Source: Sediminibacterium sp. (GTDB lineage: Bacteria; Bacteroidota; Bacteroidia; Chitinophagales; Chitinophagaceae). Taken from it: a DNA stretch of 64,000 nucleotides. Of this stretch, positions 1 to 8,956 are shown piece after piece. The stretch's first letter is position 1; every line of letters starts with the position of its first letter. The stretch spans positions 1-64,000 of the forward strand of contig JANREK010000035.1 in assembly GCA_030726065.1 (NCBI GenBank), in the 5' to 3' direction. The position numbers and the translations under genes are program-made. The notes beneath the pieces were generated by a model. The model saw nothing but the letters and a program-made list of their open reading frames with translations, was not told where the DNA came from and did not search any database.

Positions 1-1
1 A

Positions 2-205
2 TTATTGCTGTTGATTTTTCCACCACTTGTAGGCGATAAAACCTGCAATACCGAAAGGCATTGCAGCCAGGTAAAGAATACCGGCATTGAATCCTTTGCC
101 GCCTTCTTCTCCAATTTGTGCGGCAGTTTTAGTGCAAATAGAACATTGTGCAATGGATTGCAATGTTGTTAAACTTAAAAAGAATAAAATCCTTAATGAT
201 TTCAT
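2..205 (-). CDS. Small exported membrane protein with CxxC motif
   Basis: A 67-residue protein. Residues 1-19 form a signal peptide ending SIA, followed at once by a C21-S-I-C24 pair. One hydrophobic segment lies at about 42-60, with a short basic tail (KWWKNQQQ). Similar tiny CxxC plus single-helix proteins occur in Bacteroidota, sometimes near cytochrome oxidase or SCO genes; that association is recalled and not visible here. The CxxC would face the periplasm and could bind metal or be redox active, which is inference. Its stop codon is at positions 2-4, so the gene is complete, but its downstream neighbours are outside the window. Confidence 0.6.
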   Translation of the reverse strand: MKSLRILFFLSLTTLQSIAQCSICTKTAAQIGEEGGKGFNAGILYLAAMPFGIAGFIAYKWWKNQQQ

Positions 206-244
206 ATCAAACTATTCTTAATGATTAAATGGATCTCCAAATAA

Positions 245-295
245 AAAATCCCTCAATTATCCTGTTACATAGAATCGCTGGAATAGCTGAGGGAA
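245..295 (-). terminator. Possible terminator after THX gene
   Basis: On the minus strand CCCTCA (about 289-294) can pair with TGAGGG (about 250-255) across a long loop, followed by ATTTTTTATT. The loop is large and the stem short, so this is a weak call supported mainly by its place just after the THX stop codon. Confidence 0.3.
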
Positions 296-311
296 TATTT
301 ATCAGATTGAA

Positions 312-446
312 TTAAGCACTTGCTTTCGCAGTATCTACTGTAGCTGTTGCTTTTTTTCCTTTAGTTGCAACTTTATGTGGTCTGCTCTTGCCAAAAGAAC
401 CTTGAAATCTTTTTCCTTTAGCTGTTTTTTTATCTCCTCTTCCCAT
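312..446 (-). CDS. 30S ribosomal protein THX
   Basis: A 44-residue, very basic protein beginning MGRGDKKTAKGKRFQGSFGK and ending in an Ala/Thr-rich tail. The start, the KGKRF..GSFGKSRP core and the small size match the THX (bTHX) family, which sits at the head of the 30S subunit and is common in Bacteroidota. The tail from about residue 31 (KKATATVDTAKASA) is a low-complexity extension. The gene is too short for most ORF finders but the match is clear. It lies downstream of and parallel to the HU gene, with a terminator-like hairpin between them, so it probably has its own promoter. Confidence 0.88.
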   Translation of the reverse strand: MGRGDKKTAKGKRFQGSFGKSRPHKVATKGKKATATVDTAKASA

Positions 447-484
447 GGTAATAATGTGTTTTAATTAAGTGAATGGCTACAAAA

Positions 485-524
485 GTAAAAAAACCCCTTG
501 AATATATGGATATCCGAGGGGTTT
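485..524 (-). terminator. Rho-independent terminator after HU gene
   Basis: Read on the minus strand, AAACCCC (518-524) pairs with GGGGTTT (491-497) and is followed by a T run (TTTTTTT, then ACTTTTG). The loop contains a small GGATATCC palindrome (508-515). It lies between the HU stop (568) and the THX start (446). Confidence 0.75.
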
Positions 525-567
525 AATTTCAAAAAATAGCTAGTTTACTGCCTTTTCGGCTGTAGAA

Positions 568-837
568 CTACAATTTTCCGCTTAATTCTTTACCAGCTTT
601 GAATTTTGCAACTTTCTTAGCTTTGATTTTGATAGCTGCACCAGTTTGAGGGTTACGGCCCATACGAGCTGCACGCTTAGAAACTGAGAAAGTACCGAAT
701 CCAACTAAAGTTACTTTATCGCCTTTCTTTAAAGCTTTTGTAACTGCTTCAATAAAAGCGTCTAATACTGCGTTAGCTTGTGTTTTTGCGATCTCTGCAT
801 TGTCAGCAATGTGAGCGATCAATTCTGCTTTGTTCAT
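568..837 (-). CDS. hup: HU-family DNA-binding protein
   Basis: An 89-residue HU/IHF-family protein, the standard length. It opens [16 protein letters not shown] (first helices), has the beta-sheet core [11 protein letters not shown] (about 43-53), and the DNA-bending arm G60-R-N-P63-Q-T-G66 with the intercalating proline at 63. It binds DNA as a dimer, bending and compacting the chromosome. It stands alone, with a clear promoter upstream (873-903) and a terminator downstream. Confidence 0.95.
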   Translation of the reverse strand: MNKAELIAHIADNAEIAKTQANAVLDAFIEAVTKALKKGDKVTLVGFGTFSVSKRAARMGRNPQTGAAIKIKAKKVAKFKAGKELSGKL

Positions 838-872
838 AGATGTGTTTTTTATAGTTATTTAAAACGATGTAA

Positions 873-903
873 CAAATTTATTGGGTTTTATCAATTTCAA
901 CAA
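873..903 (-). promoter_or_regulatory. Bacteroidota-type promoter of the HU gene
   Basis: On the minus strand a TAAATTTG element (873-880) matches the -7 consensus TAnnTTTG. Two adjacent TTG triplets (898-900 and 901-903) lie 17 and 20 bases upstream, in the -33 range. The implied leader is about 30-40 nt. The rest of 904-1100 is AT-rich with no clear feature. Confidence 0.65.
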
Positions 904-1100
904 TATTTTTTTGCTTTTTTTTATTTTAATATTATCCGTGAAACCCTTAAATAGCAAGGTTTTCATCCAAAATGGCCTTTAATTTACTGTTTTTATAAAA
1001 CAAATCAAATCACGTAAAGCCTTGCTGTCATTGAGTTTTAAACATGTATTTGCTGAAATATAGGCCTGTAGCGGTTTTCGGCCATTTAATATATCCACAT

Positions 1101-1409
1101 TCAATTCACAATTTGCATATTTGTGCTAAAATACAAGCATTGCTCACCCCATTTGTTGTTTAGTTGTTGTATAAAGGTGTTCGTAAACTGAGTATGATAC
1201 TTACTTAACTGTTCTTTATTGACTGCATATAGTTGTAATGTAAAGGTGGGGTTTTGATCCTCCGGCACTTCTAATTGGTAAAACTTATGGTCAATAAAAC
1301 AACCCGTCCCCATTAATTCAACAATGAAATTTGTTTTCATCCAAATAAGCCATTGGGATTGAATGGTAGGGTTTAATTGAAAGCTAATATTACAAACCTG
1401 CATATTCAT
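1101..1409 (-). CDS. DUF4286 family protein
   Basis: A 102-residue protein resembling DUF4286: start followed by a short beta strand (VCNISFQLNP), the IQSQWLIWMKTNFI helix and the central motif MGTGCFIDHKFYQLEV. These are small soluble proteins of about 100 residues found widely in Bacteroidota; their function is unknown. The start codon lies one base after the stop of the exonuclease III gene, so the two are translationally coupled, xth first. Confidence 0.75.
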   Translation of the reverse strand: MNMQVCNISFQLNPTIQSQWLIWMKTNFIVELMGTGCFIDHKFYQLEVPEDQNPTFTLQLYAVNKEQLSKYHTQFTNTFIQQLNNKWGEQCLYFSTNMQIVN

Positions 1410-1410
1410 T

Positions 1411-2181
1411 TTATTTTAGGTCAAGTACAATGGGACAGTGATCGCTATGTTTTATAAAAGGTAAGATGCTTGCGTCACTTATGCGATCTGCAATCGCATC
1501 CGTAGTACACAAATAATCAATGCGCCAGCCTTTGTTTTGCAGGCGCACACTTGGAAAGCGCTGGCTCCACCATGAATAAGCGCCAACTGTGGTCGGATTA
1601 ATTTTTCTGAAACTATCCACCCAACCCTTTTCTAAAAAGGATTCCATCCACTGTTTTTCTTCCGGCAAAAATCCAGATGATTTTTTATTTCCCTTGGGAT
1701 CATGAATATCAATATCGCGATAGGCGATATTATAATCACCTGCTAAAATTATATTGGGTCTTTCTTTTCTTAATTGTTGTAACCAAAGATGCATTTCATC
1801 CAGCCACTGGTATTTGTAGGATTGTCTTTCTTCCCCACTAGTGCCTGATGGAAAATAAGCATTCACAATCGTTAAGTCACCCATATCCACTCGAACCACC
1901 CTGCCTTCGAAATCGCTTAATGTATAGCCATTCCCGAAACTAACTTTATCAGGTTTTGTTTTACTAAAAATAGCCACGCCGCTATAGCCTTTTTTTTGCG
2001 CTGAATACCAAGACACATGGTAGCCTAATGCAGTAAATAGGGTTAAATCAACATCTTCTTGATTCGCTTTTGTTTCCTGTACACAAAAAATATCCACCGG
2101 GTATTCAGTCAACCAATCAATGAGCCCCTTTTTAATTGCTGCTCGAATACCATTCACATTATAACTTACTATTTTCATCAT
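1411..2181 (-). CDS. xth: Exodeoxyribonuclease III (AP endonuclease)
   Basis: A 256-residue protein of the exonuclease III/APE1 family. It cuts DNA 5' to abasic sites in base-excision repair and removes 3' blocking groups. Visible catalytic motifs: VSYNVNGIRAA near the N-terminus, CVQETK with metal-ligand Glu36, the GDYNIAYRDIDIHDP block, and the C-terminal H245-SDH248-CPIVLDL with the Asp-His pair. Length is typical. The next ATG is codon 2, so the exact start is unimportant. DUF4286 follows immediately. Confidence 0.95.
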   Translation of the reverse strand: MMKIVSYNVNGIRAAIKKGLIDWLTEYPVDIFCVQETKANQEDVDLTLFTALGYHVSWYSAQKKGYSGVAIFSKTKPDKVSFGNGYTLSDFEGRVVRVDMGDLTIVNAYFPSGTSGEERQSYKYQWLDEMHLWLQQLRKERPNIILAGDYNIAYRDIDIHDPKGNKKSSGFLPEEKQWMESFLEKGWVDSFRKINPTTVGAYSWWSQRFPSVRLQNKGWRIDYLCTTDAIADRISDASILPFIKHSDHCPIVLDLK

Positions 2182-2193
2182 TGTATATAAAGC

Positions 2194-3564
2194 CTAATAG
2201 GGCATTTGAAAGATTTCACTAAAAGACATCTGTAATAAAAAGTTTTTTATCTCTGCATCTACTGCTGCATCAGTTGCAACCATTTGAAAAGGTTTATTTC
2301 GGCCTTCTGCAACTATGACCATTGTATCATTAACGAAAATAGTTTTCAAATTATTTGCGTAATTAATTAATATTTTAAACTTATAAGATTTAAAATTTCC
2401 TTCGATTGATTTGGCTGAAATAATTTTTCTTTTTTCATAAAACGTACCAATATTATATTTCTTCGTGCTATCGAGACCATTAAATAGTTCATTCAAATTG
2501 AAAAACTTATCTTTTTCAACAACGGTTTCTTCTACACTAAATGAACCGATGCTATCCTGGTCTAAAAAAATGGTGTGCATATTACCCGGTAAAAAAATGA
2601 TTGGAGACCTGCTTCCTTCAGAATCATTTGGACTTAAATTTAATTCAAGATAGGCGACAATATTGTAATCCAAATTACGATTCACATCCCTTAAAGGCTG
2701 CAAAACATGGTAATATTCGTTTATACTTCTACCTAATCTTTTTTTGATAACGGGGAGCATGTCGAAATATGGGTTATTGATTGATTTATCGCGTTGGTTA
2801 ATTTTATTCATCTGCGCAGGAGGCGTTCTTAATAATTGAGTACCGTTGCCGTTGTCATAACTTATAAAAGGTTTACTCGTGTCAAATTGTATTCTACTTT
2901 CATTGTGTAAAAATGGCATCCAAAAATTATCGGTGGCATAGGCGGCAGGCACTTTTGCTTCAATATATTCCATGTCATCAATATTTGGCGAAACAAGACT
3001 GATCCCTTTTTGTATTGCTTTGAAAATAAAAGTAGGCGTGCTTGCAGGTATATCAATGGCGTAACCCATGCCAATACTTTTAGTTGGCATCATACTCAAT
3101 AAAATAGTTTTCTTGAAAATAGTTTCTCTACGTTGGTTATAAATGTTACAGGAGATATACCAAACGGAACTAATGCTATCAAATTTAGATGGTGGAATTT
3201 GCGCTAACTTATTTTGAATTACAAATTCGGGACTCATTTCATAAATTTCTACATACGCATGAAAATTAGTATTCGCGGAACGCGACCAATCAATGGTTAT
3301 TTTACCAACTTGGTTTTGTTTCGTTAAGGATAATGCGTTGGTTTTGTAATTTCTGTCTCTAATTAAATTAATTTCCTTGAACAATCCGGAATCTAGTGCG
3401 GCTAAAAGTGGGTTAATGTCATTGAGAAGCTGCCAGTAATTTGCCGTGGGGGAAACCATGGAATACGACTGTATTTGCTCCACCACCACCTTTGATTGGG
3501 CATGTGTTGTAAGTACAATTAATGGTAATATAAGTGAGGCAGTGTATTTTAAAACAGTCTTCAT
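2194..3564 (-). CDS. Exported protein of unknown function
   Basis: A 456-residue protein with a signal peptide at about 1-22 (MKTVLKYTASLILPLIVLTTHA, then QSK). I recognise no domain. The rest looks like soluble beta-rich sequence with many aromatic and Asn residues and no further membrane segment, lipobox or sorting domain, so it is probably periplasmic. The N-terminal third (QLLNDINPLLAALDSGLFKEINLIRD) is helical in character. It is divergent from the LOG gene, with 97 bp between starts, and ends 12 bp before xth on the same strand. Confidence 0.6.
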   Translation of the reverse strand: MKTVLKYTASLILPLIVLTTHAQSKVVVEQIQSYSMVSPTANYWQLLNDINPLLAALDSGLFKEINLIRDRNYKTNALSLTKQNQVGKITIDWSRSANTNFHAYVEIYEMSPEFVIQNKLAQIPPSKFDSISSVWYISCNIYNQRRETIFKKTILLSMMPTKSIGMGYAIDIPASTPTFIFKAIQKGISLVSPNIDDMEYIEAKVPAAYATDNFWMPFLHNESRIQFDTSKPFISYDNGNGTQLLRTPPAQMNKINQRDKSINNPYFDMLPVIKKRLGRSINEYYHVLQPLRDVNRNLDYNIVAYLELNLSPNDSEGSRSPIIFLPGNMHTIFLDQDSIGSFSVEETVVEKDKFFNLNELFNGLDSTKKYNIGTFYEKRKIISAKSIEGNFKSYKFKILINYANNLKTIFVNDTMVIVAEGRNKPFQMVATDAAVDAEIKNFLLQMSFSEIFQMPY

Positions 3565-3661
3565 GTGATTTAATAAACTAGGTTTTCAAATTTAGTTATT
3601 TTTAAATAACCCGAGTTCTTTATTTGCGTTAACTTTAATAGGAATTAAATAAAATTTAGTT

Positions 3662-4399
3662 ATGGCTAATTTTTCACAACAACGTATCATTCCAGCTACG
3701 AAATCATTCGAGTTAGAAGGGCCAAAACCAAGGATTAATGAGTTTTTATTTGCCTTTCAAATATTTAAAGAGTTTATCAAAGGGTTTAGGGCATTGCATT
3801 TTGTTGGGCCCTGTGTAACTGTTTTCGGTTCGGCGCGTTTCAAGGAAGACCATTCTTATTATATTCAAGCTAGGGAGATGGGAAAAAAAATTGCAGCATT
3901 AGGGTTTGTAACCATGACGGGTGGTGGTCCTGGAATTATGGAAGCGGCAAATAGGGGGGCTTTCGAAAATGGTGGCAAATCCATTGGTTGTAATATAAAG
4001 CTACCCTTTGAACAAGAACCTAATCCTTATGTACAAAAATCAATCACCTTCACTTACTTTTTTATTCGTAAAGTTTTGTTGGTTAAATATTCTTATGCAT
4101 TTGTAATTATGCCTGGTGGCTTTGGCACGCAAGATGAATTTTTTGAAATATTAACTTTAGCGCAAACAAAAGTGATTAATGATTTTCCTATTGTAGTCAT
4201 GGGGCGTCAATTTTATCAACCATTTCAGCATTGGATGGAACACATGATTCAAGAAGGAACTATCTCGCCTGAAGATAAAAAGTTTGTGCTATTTACGGAT
4301 AGTTGCGAGGAAGCGATACACCATATTAGCACCTACGTTAACAAACATTATATTGTTAAGCCCCGTAAACGCTTGTGGTGGTTGTTTGAGAAAGTATAA
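3662..4399 (+). CDS. LOG family protein (TIGR00730-type Rossmann fold)
   Basis: A 245-residue protein with both LOG signatures: T-GGGPGIMEAANRGA (about 86-99) and P151-GGFGT-QDE159, the PGGxGTxxE motif of the nucleotide/phosphoribosyl site. Characterised LOG proteins hydrolyse the N-glycosidic bond of AMP or cytokinin riboside monophosphates. The family was formerly annotated as lysine decarboxylase, which is wrong. The exact substrate here is not determinable. It stands alone on the plus strand and converges on metH, with stops only 4 bp apart. Confidence 0.85.
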   Translation: MANFSQQRIIPATKSFELEGPKPRINEFLFAFQIFKEFIKGFRALHFVGPCVTVFGSARFKEDHSYYIQAREMGKKIAALGFVTMTGGGPGIMEAANRGAFENGGKSIGCNIKLPFEQEPNPYVQKSITFTYFFIRKVLLVKYSYAFVIMPGGFGTQDEFFEILTLAQTKVINDFPIVVMGRQFYQPFQHWMEHMIQEGTISPEDKKFVLFTDSCEEAIHHISTYVNKHYIVKPRKRLWWLFEKV

Positions 4400-4403
4400 A
4401 AAA

Positions 4404-7115
4404 TTAATCAATCACAGGCTGTAACCATCTTGTGATATATTCTAATGGCTTATCTTTTCTTTTTGCATAATCAACTACTTGGTCTTGTTGAATTTTACCC
4501 AGTCCAAAATATTGACTTTGTGGATGTGCGAAATACCAACCGCACACACTAGAAGCTGGATACATCGCCAAACTCTCTGTTAAGGTTATGCCTGTATGTT
4601 GCTCGGCATCTAATAAATTAAATAGGGTATATTTTTCAGTATGATCTGGACAAGCAGGGTAACCTGGTGCTGGACGAATGCCTTGGTATTGTTCACTAAT
4701 CAATGATTCATTCGTCAGTGTTTCATCTGCAGCATATCCCCAATATTCTTTTCTTGTTTTAACGTGCAAGTATTCCGCAAATGCTTCTGCCAAACGATCG
4801 GCCAATGCTTGTAAAATAATTTTATTATAGTCGTCTAAATTTTCTTCAAATGTTTTGATATGTTTTTCAATACCATGAATGGTGACAGCAAAAGCGCCGA
4901 TATAATCTTTTTTATTTTCATTGGCTGGACAAATAAAGTCGGCCAAAGAAAAATTGGTTTGTCCTTCCGCTTTTTTAGCCTGCTGTCTTAAAAAATGTAA
5001 GGCAACTGATTCCCCGGCGTTTTCAAGGATGACATCATCTTCTATTGCCTTTGCTGGCCAAAATCCGACAGCACCTTTGGCTGTCAACCATTTTTCGCTC
5101 ACAATTTTATTTAATAAGGCCCTAGCATCTTCATATAATTTACTTGCTACTTCACCCACTTTTTCATCTGTTAAGATGGCAGGAAAATTACCATGTAATT
5201 CCCAGGCAATAAAAAATGGTTTCCAATCAATGTATTCAACAAGTACAGACAAGTCATCAATTACAATGGCTTTGTTTCCAGTAAAGCTTGGTGCAGTTAC
5301 TTGGAATACACTCCAATCTATGGATGCTTTGTTTTTTAATGCATCTGTGTATGCAAGAGATTGCTTTGTCGTTTTTTTATTATCAAAATCAAATTTTAAA
5401 GCAGTATAGGCGGATTCTAATTCTTGTAAGAAGGGTGCTTTTTGATCTTTATTTAATAAAGAACCTGCTACGGTTACACTTCTGGATGCATCGAGTACAT
5501 GTACCACACCATCCTGATATTCGGGTGCAATTTTTACTGCCGTATGCATTCGCGATGTAGTCGCACCACCAATCATCAAAGGAATATTCATTCCTCTTCT
5601 TTTCATTTCTTTGGCGATATACACCATCTCATCTAAGGAAGGCGTAATTAATCCGCTCAATCCAATAATGTCTACTTCTTGCTTTTGCGCTTCCTTTAAA
5701 ATTTTGTCTGCAGCAACCATGACACCTAAATCAATAATTTCATAGCCATTACATCCAAGTACCACACCCACAATATTTTTGCCAATATCATGTACATCTC
5801 CTTTAACAGTGGCTAATAATATTTTAGCAGGACCTTTGCTGATGCCATTTGGATTAATGGACGCTAATTTTTTTCTTTCTTTTTCTGCTTCAATAAATGG
5901 GGTTAATACGGCCACACTTTTTTTCATTACCCTTGCACTTTTTACCACCTGTGGCAAAAACATTTTTCCAGATCCAAATAAGTCACCCACTTGATTCATG
6001 CCCGCCATTAAAGGTCCTTCGATTACTTCTAAGGGTTCGCTATATTGTAATCTTGCTTCCTCGGTATCCGCATCAATAAAATCGGTAATACCATTAATTA
6101 ATGAATGCGCCAATCTTTCCTCAACAGTGCCTTCGCGCCATGCGGCACTTTTAACTTCCACCTTTCCTTTCGCTTTAACAGTATCTGCATATTGAATTAA
6201 TGCTTCGGTTGCTTCATTATTATCATTGTTCCTATTTAAAATAACATCCTCGCATAAGTTTCTTAATGTGGGTTCAATTTCATCATACACTTCCAACTGA
6301 CCTGCATTTACAATACCCATATCCATACCCGCTTTAACGGCGTGGAATAAAAATACAGCGTGTATTGCTTCACGTACTGCATCATTTCCTCTAAATGAAA
6401 ATGATACATTGGATACACCACCACTTACTTTCGCTAATGGCATTTGTTGTTTAATAACACGCGTCGCTTCAATAAAGTCAACTGCATAATTATTATGTTC
6501 TTCAATACCAGTGGCTACCGCGAAAATATTGGGATCGAAAATGATGTCCTGCGGATCAAAACCTACTTGTTCTACTAAAATTTTATAAGCGCGCGAACAA
6601 ATTTCAATCTTTCGGTCCTTGGTATCTGCTTGTCCTTTTTCATCAAATGCCATTACAATAACTACGGCACCATAGACTTTACAGATATAGGCCTGTTCAA
6701 TAAATTTAGCTTCTCCTTCCTTCATGGAAATAGAGTTCACAATACATTTTCCTTGCACACATTTTAATCCTGCTTCAATAATTTCAAACTTTGAACTATC
6801 AATCATGATAGGGATTTTAGCAATATCCGGCTCACTTTGCACTAAGTTCAAAAAAGTAGTCATTGCTAATACACCTTCTAATAAGGCGTCATCCATATTG
6901 ATATCAATGATTTGCGCGCCATTTTCTACCTGGCTTCTTGCCACAGATAATGCCTCTTCATATTTATTTTCCTTAATAAGGCGTGCAAATTTTTTAGAGC
7001 CAGTTACATTGGTTCGCTCCCCAACATTCACAAAATTAGTTTCGGGACGAATCACTAAAGGTTCTAATCCTGCTAATCGTAAATAAGGTTTAATATGTAT
7101 TATTTCATCGCTCAT
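4404..7115 (-). CDS. metH: Methionine synthase, pterin/cobalamin/activation part
   Basis: A 903-residue protein corresponding to all of cobalamin-dependent methionine synthase except the homocysteine-binding module. In order: methyltetrahydrofolate (pterin) domain (about 25-290, starting [14 protein letters not shown]), helical cap (about 330-420), B12-binding Rossmann domain with D440-V-H442-D-I-G445 (the DxHxxG lower-ligand motif), and the AdoMet reactivation domain (about 580-900) with [12 protein letters not shown] and [10 protein letters not shown]. It methylates homocysteine using the partner encoded just upstream. The upstream gene stops in the same reading frame two codons before this ATG. 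Confidence 0.95.
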   Translation of the reverse strand: MSDEIIHIKPYLRLAGLEPLVIRPETNFVNVGERTNVTGSKKFARLIKENKYEEALSVARSQVENGAQIIDINMDDALLEGVLAMTTFLNLVQSEPDIAKIPIMIDSSKFEIIEAGLKCVQGKCIVNSISMKEGEAKFIEQAYICKVYGAVVIVMAFDEKGQADTKDRKIEICSRAYKILVEQVGFDPQDIIFDPNIFAVATGIEEHNNYAVDFIEATRVIKQQMPLAKVSGGVSNVSFSFRGNDAVREAIHAVFLFHAVKAGMDMGIVNAGQLEVYDEIEPTLRNLCEDVILNRNNDNNEATEALIQYADTVKAKGKVEVKSAAWREGTVEERLAHSLINGITDFIDADTEEARLQYSEPLEVIEGPLMAGMNQVGDLFGSGKMFLPQVVKSARVMKKSVAVLTPFIEAEKERKKLASINPNGISKGPAKILLATVKGDVHDIGKNIVGVVLGCNGYEIIDLGVMVAADKILKEAQKQEVDIIGLSGLITPSLDEMVYIAKEMKRRGMNIPLMIGGATTSRMHTAVKIAPEYQDGVVHVLDASRSVTVAGSLLNKDQKAPFLQELESAYTALKFDFDNKKTTKQSLAYTDALKNKASIDWSVFQVTAPSFTGNKAIVIDDLSVLVEYIDWKPFFIAWELHGNFPAILTDEKVGEVASKLYEDARALLNKIVSEKWLTAKGAVGFWPAKAIEDDVILENAGESVALHFLRQQAKKAEGQTNFSLADFICPANENKKDYIGAFAVTIHGIEKHIKTFEENLDDYNKIILQALADRLAEAFAEYLHVKTRKEYWGYAADETLTNESLISEQYQGIRPAPGYPACPDHTEKYTLFNLLDAEQHTGITLTESLAMYPASSVCGWYFAHPQSQYFGLGKIQQDQVVDYAKRKDKPLEYITRWLQPVID

Positions 7116-7118
7116 AAT

Positions 7119-8132
7119 TTAAATGGTTGGGTCTAAAATTGGAAGTAATCTTGGCGTAATATTTTTTACATTATCCGCAATATGTTTAATATGATCCGGT
7201 GTGGTGCCACAACAGCCGCCCACAATATTTACAAATTTGTTTTTTGCCCACTCTTCAATGAAATGTGAAGTTTGATGCGGTGCTTCGTCATATTCACCCA
7301 TGGCATTGGGCAATCCAGCATTGGGATAAGCCGAAGTGTAACAGGTGGCAATTTGTGCAAGTTCTTCAATATGACTGCGCATTTCCTGTGCACCTAAAGC
7401 GCAATTAAGTCCAACGCTTAATGGTTTAGCATGTGCAACTGAGGTATAAAATGCGGCTAATGTTTGTCCGCTTAAAGTACGACCGGAAGCATCTGTGATG
7501 GTACCACTAATCATGATCGGTAATTCCGGCTTGCCTAGTTTTCTGAAAAATTCTTTTACAGCAAATATGGCTGCCTTTGCATTCAAGGTATCAAAGATGG
7601 TTTCGATTAATATAATATCCACACCGCCATCTACAAGTCCACGTACTTGTTCAGTGTATGCGACAACCACTTCGTCAAAAGTGACTGCGCGGAATCCGGG
7701 GTTATTTACATCCGGAGATAAACTTAAAGTTTTATTCAATGGCCCAATGGCACCGGCAATGTATTTTTTAGTTGCATTAGGATGCTTTGATTTGTATTGG
7801 GTGATGGCTTCTCTCGCACATTTAGCTGCAGCGACATTTAATTCATAAGCTAAATCCTGCATGTCATAATCAGCCATAGCGATATTGGTGCTGCTGAATG
7901 TATTGGTTTCAATAATATCGGCACCTGCTTCTAAATATTGCAGATGAATGCCAGTGACAATGGCTGGTTGGGTAATACACAATAAGTCATTATTCCCTTT
8001 CACATCGGATGGCCAATTGGCGAACCTTGCTCCACGGTAATCTGCTTCCGTTAATTTATGACGTTGAATCATGGTGCCCATGGCGCCATCAATAACTAAT
8101 ATCCTTTTTTTGAGTGTCTCTTGAATTGACAT
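7119..8132 (-). CDS. metH: Methionine synthase, homocysteine-binding part
   Basis: A 337-residue homocysteine S-methyltransferase (TIM barrel) module. It starts [23 protein letters not shown], as full-length MetH does, and carries the three zinc-ligand cysteines in GLNCALG and [11 protein letters not shown] chose the ATG at 8132 because it fits MetH N-termini; an in-frame ATG at 8150 would add six residues. The stop is followed, in frame, by ATT and the ATG of the cobalamin part, so the two form one split MetH. This arrangement is familiar in Bacteroidota. It is preceded by a long structured leader. Confidence 0.93.
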   Translation of the reverse strand: MSIQETLKKRILVIDGAMGTMIQRHKLTEADYRGARFANWPSDVKGNNDLLCITQPAIVTGIHLQYLEAGADIIETNTFSSTNIAMADYDMQDLAYELNVAAAKCAREAITQYKSKHPNATKKYIAGAIGPLNKTLSLSPDVNNPGFRAVTFDEVVVAYTEQVRGLVDGGVDIILIETIFDTLNAKAAIFAVKEFFRKLGKPELPIMISGTITDASGRTLSGQTLAAFYTSVAHAKPLSVGLNCALGAQEMRSHIEELAQIATCYTSAYPNAGLPNAMGEYDEAPHQTSHFIEEWAKNKFVNIVGGCCGTTPDHIKHIADNVKNITPRLLPILDPTI

Positions 8133-8282
8133 AAATAAATTTTTATGCATGTATCCAAAAGAAAAAGAAAGAGACTAATAATACTATAAAGAGGGGGGAG
8201 GTGTAATAGTATCGTTTATTAGTTCTTTTTTTTTCCTTACGGAAAGCAGGGTGAACAATAAACAAATCCGCCTGCAATGCGG
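8133..8282 (-). promoter_or_regulatory. Structured leader RNA of the metH operon (candidate cis-regulator)
   Basis: From the predicted start site (near 8279) to the metH start there are about 150 untranslated bases with three consecutive hairpins on the minus strand. P1: GCAGG/CCTGC (8271-8275 with 8246-8250). P2: TTTCC-GTAA-GGAAA (8232-8245), closed by a GNRA tetraloop and abutting P1 directly. P3: a 13-bp stem with a 4-nt bulge (8206-8222 with 8175-8187) whose loop is pyrimidine-rich (CCTCCCCCC). I do not recognise it as SAM-I, SAM-II or cobalamin riboswitch by consensus. Function is inferred only from position and structure. Confidence 0.5.
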
Positions 8283-8284
8283 GG

Positions 8285-8315
8285 CAAAGTTAATACACTA
8301 TCGTATTGTAGCCAA
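8285..8315 (-). promoter_or_regulatory. Promoter of the metH operon
   Basis: Minus-strand TTG (8313-8315), 20-base spacer, TAACTTTG (8285-8292): a full match to the Bacteroidota sigma-A pattern TTG-N19/20-TAnnTTTG. It places the transcript start around 8276-8280, about 145-150 nt before the metH ATG. Confidence 0.7.
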
Positions 8316-8378
8316 ATTATGACCTATTTAATAGGAATTGAGAAGCAGGGAAGGTAAAGTGCCTTTGTTTTACGCTCT

Positions 8379-8909
8379 TTAAAAAGCAGCGACTATATCA
8401 ATATTCATCTCATCGGCTACGAATTTTATTAAAATGCCTCCGATTTTAAAATCCTTTAACCTTACTACAAATTGGGCAGAAGCTTTAGGGACACCTCCTT
8501 TTATTTCAATGATGCCAGTGGTTTCCATGGTTTTATTAACCCCATGCACTTGCATGACGCCACTTACATTAATGGGGTATTTGCCATCTTTTGAAAAATT
8601 CACCGTGCTGAAATTGGTTATTTTTCCGTTGAAGAATGCCCTTGGGAATTTATCCGTTTCCATGTATTCCTCATTGAAATGCTTTTGCATGTCAGCCATT
8701 TCAAATTTAAAATCCTTTATAAGCATAATGAAACTCAAGTCCCCATTACTTTGTAGCCTACATACCGCTGCTTTGTTCACTGCGTCAATATCGCTATCAT
8801 CCTGCGCTATAAAACGAACTTGTGCACTTGTGGTACTATAATTTTTTTGTGCAAATAAGGTTTGCGTGCAAACCAGCAATAAAAGGGAGGCGAATATACG
8901 AATGGTCAT
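8379..8909 (-). CDS. YceI-like lipocalin-fold periplasmic protein
   Basis: A 176-residue protein with a signal peptide (1-20, ending LFAQ). The body has the YceI pattern: a first strand (VRFIAQDDSDIDAVN), the helical/loop block FNEEYMETDKFPRAFFNGKI (about 79-98, the typical EYxxxxKFPxAxF motif), then KYPINVSGVMQVHGVNKTM. YceI domains bind isoprenoid or other amphiphilic lipids in a beta-barrel. The ligand here is unknown. It appears to be transcribed alone, followed by the metH promoter region. Confidence 0.8.
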   Translation of the reverse strand: MTIRIFASLLLLVCTQTLFAQKNYSTTSAQVRFIAQDDSDIDAVNKAAVCRLQSNGDLSFIMLIKDFKFEMADMQKHFNEEYMETDKFPRAFFNGKITNFSTVNFSKDGKYPINVSGVMQVHGVNKTMETTGIIEIKGGVPKASAQFVVRLKDFKIGGILIKFVADEMNIDIVAAF

Positions 8910-8956
8910 ATTTTTAGTGTTTGAACATCAAAGTTAAAGAATTATTTGACATCTCC

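Noticed and set aside
979..1116. 46-codon minus-strand open frame reading ...LNVDILNGRKPLQAYISAN..., downstream of DUF4286
   Set aside because: It has no ATG, overlaps the end of the DUF4286 gene, and is short enough to be chance. It could be a gene remnant, but nothing I recognise supports that.
4921..5560. Plus-strand ORFs of 162 and 90 codons opposite metH
   Set aside because: They lie wholly inside the conserved metH coding region and have no protein-like features; they are shadows of the real frame.
8133..8282. Known SAM or cobalamin riboswitch before metH
   Set aside because: The conserved core sequences of SAM-I, SAM-II and B12 riboswitches, as I remember them, are not present. It is reported only as an unclassified structured leader.
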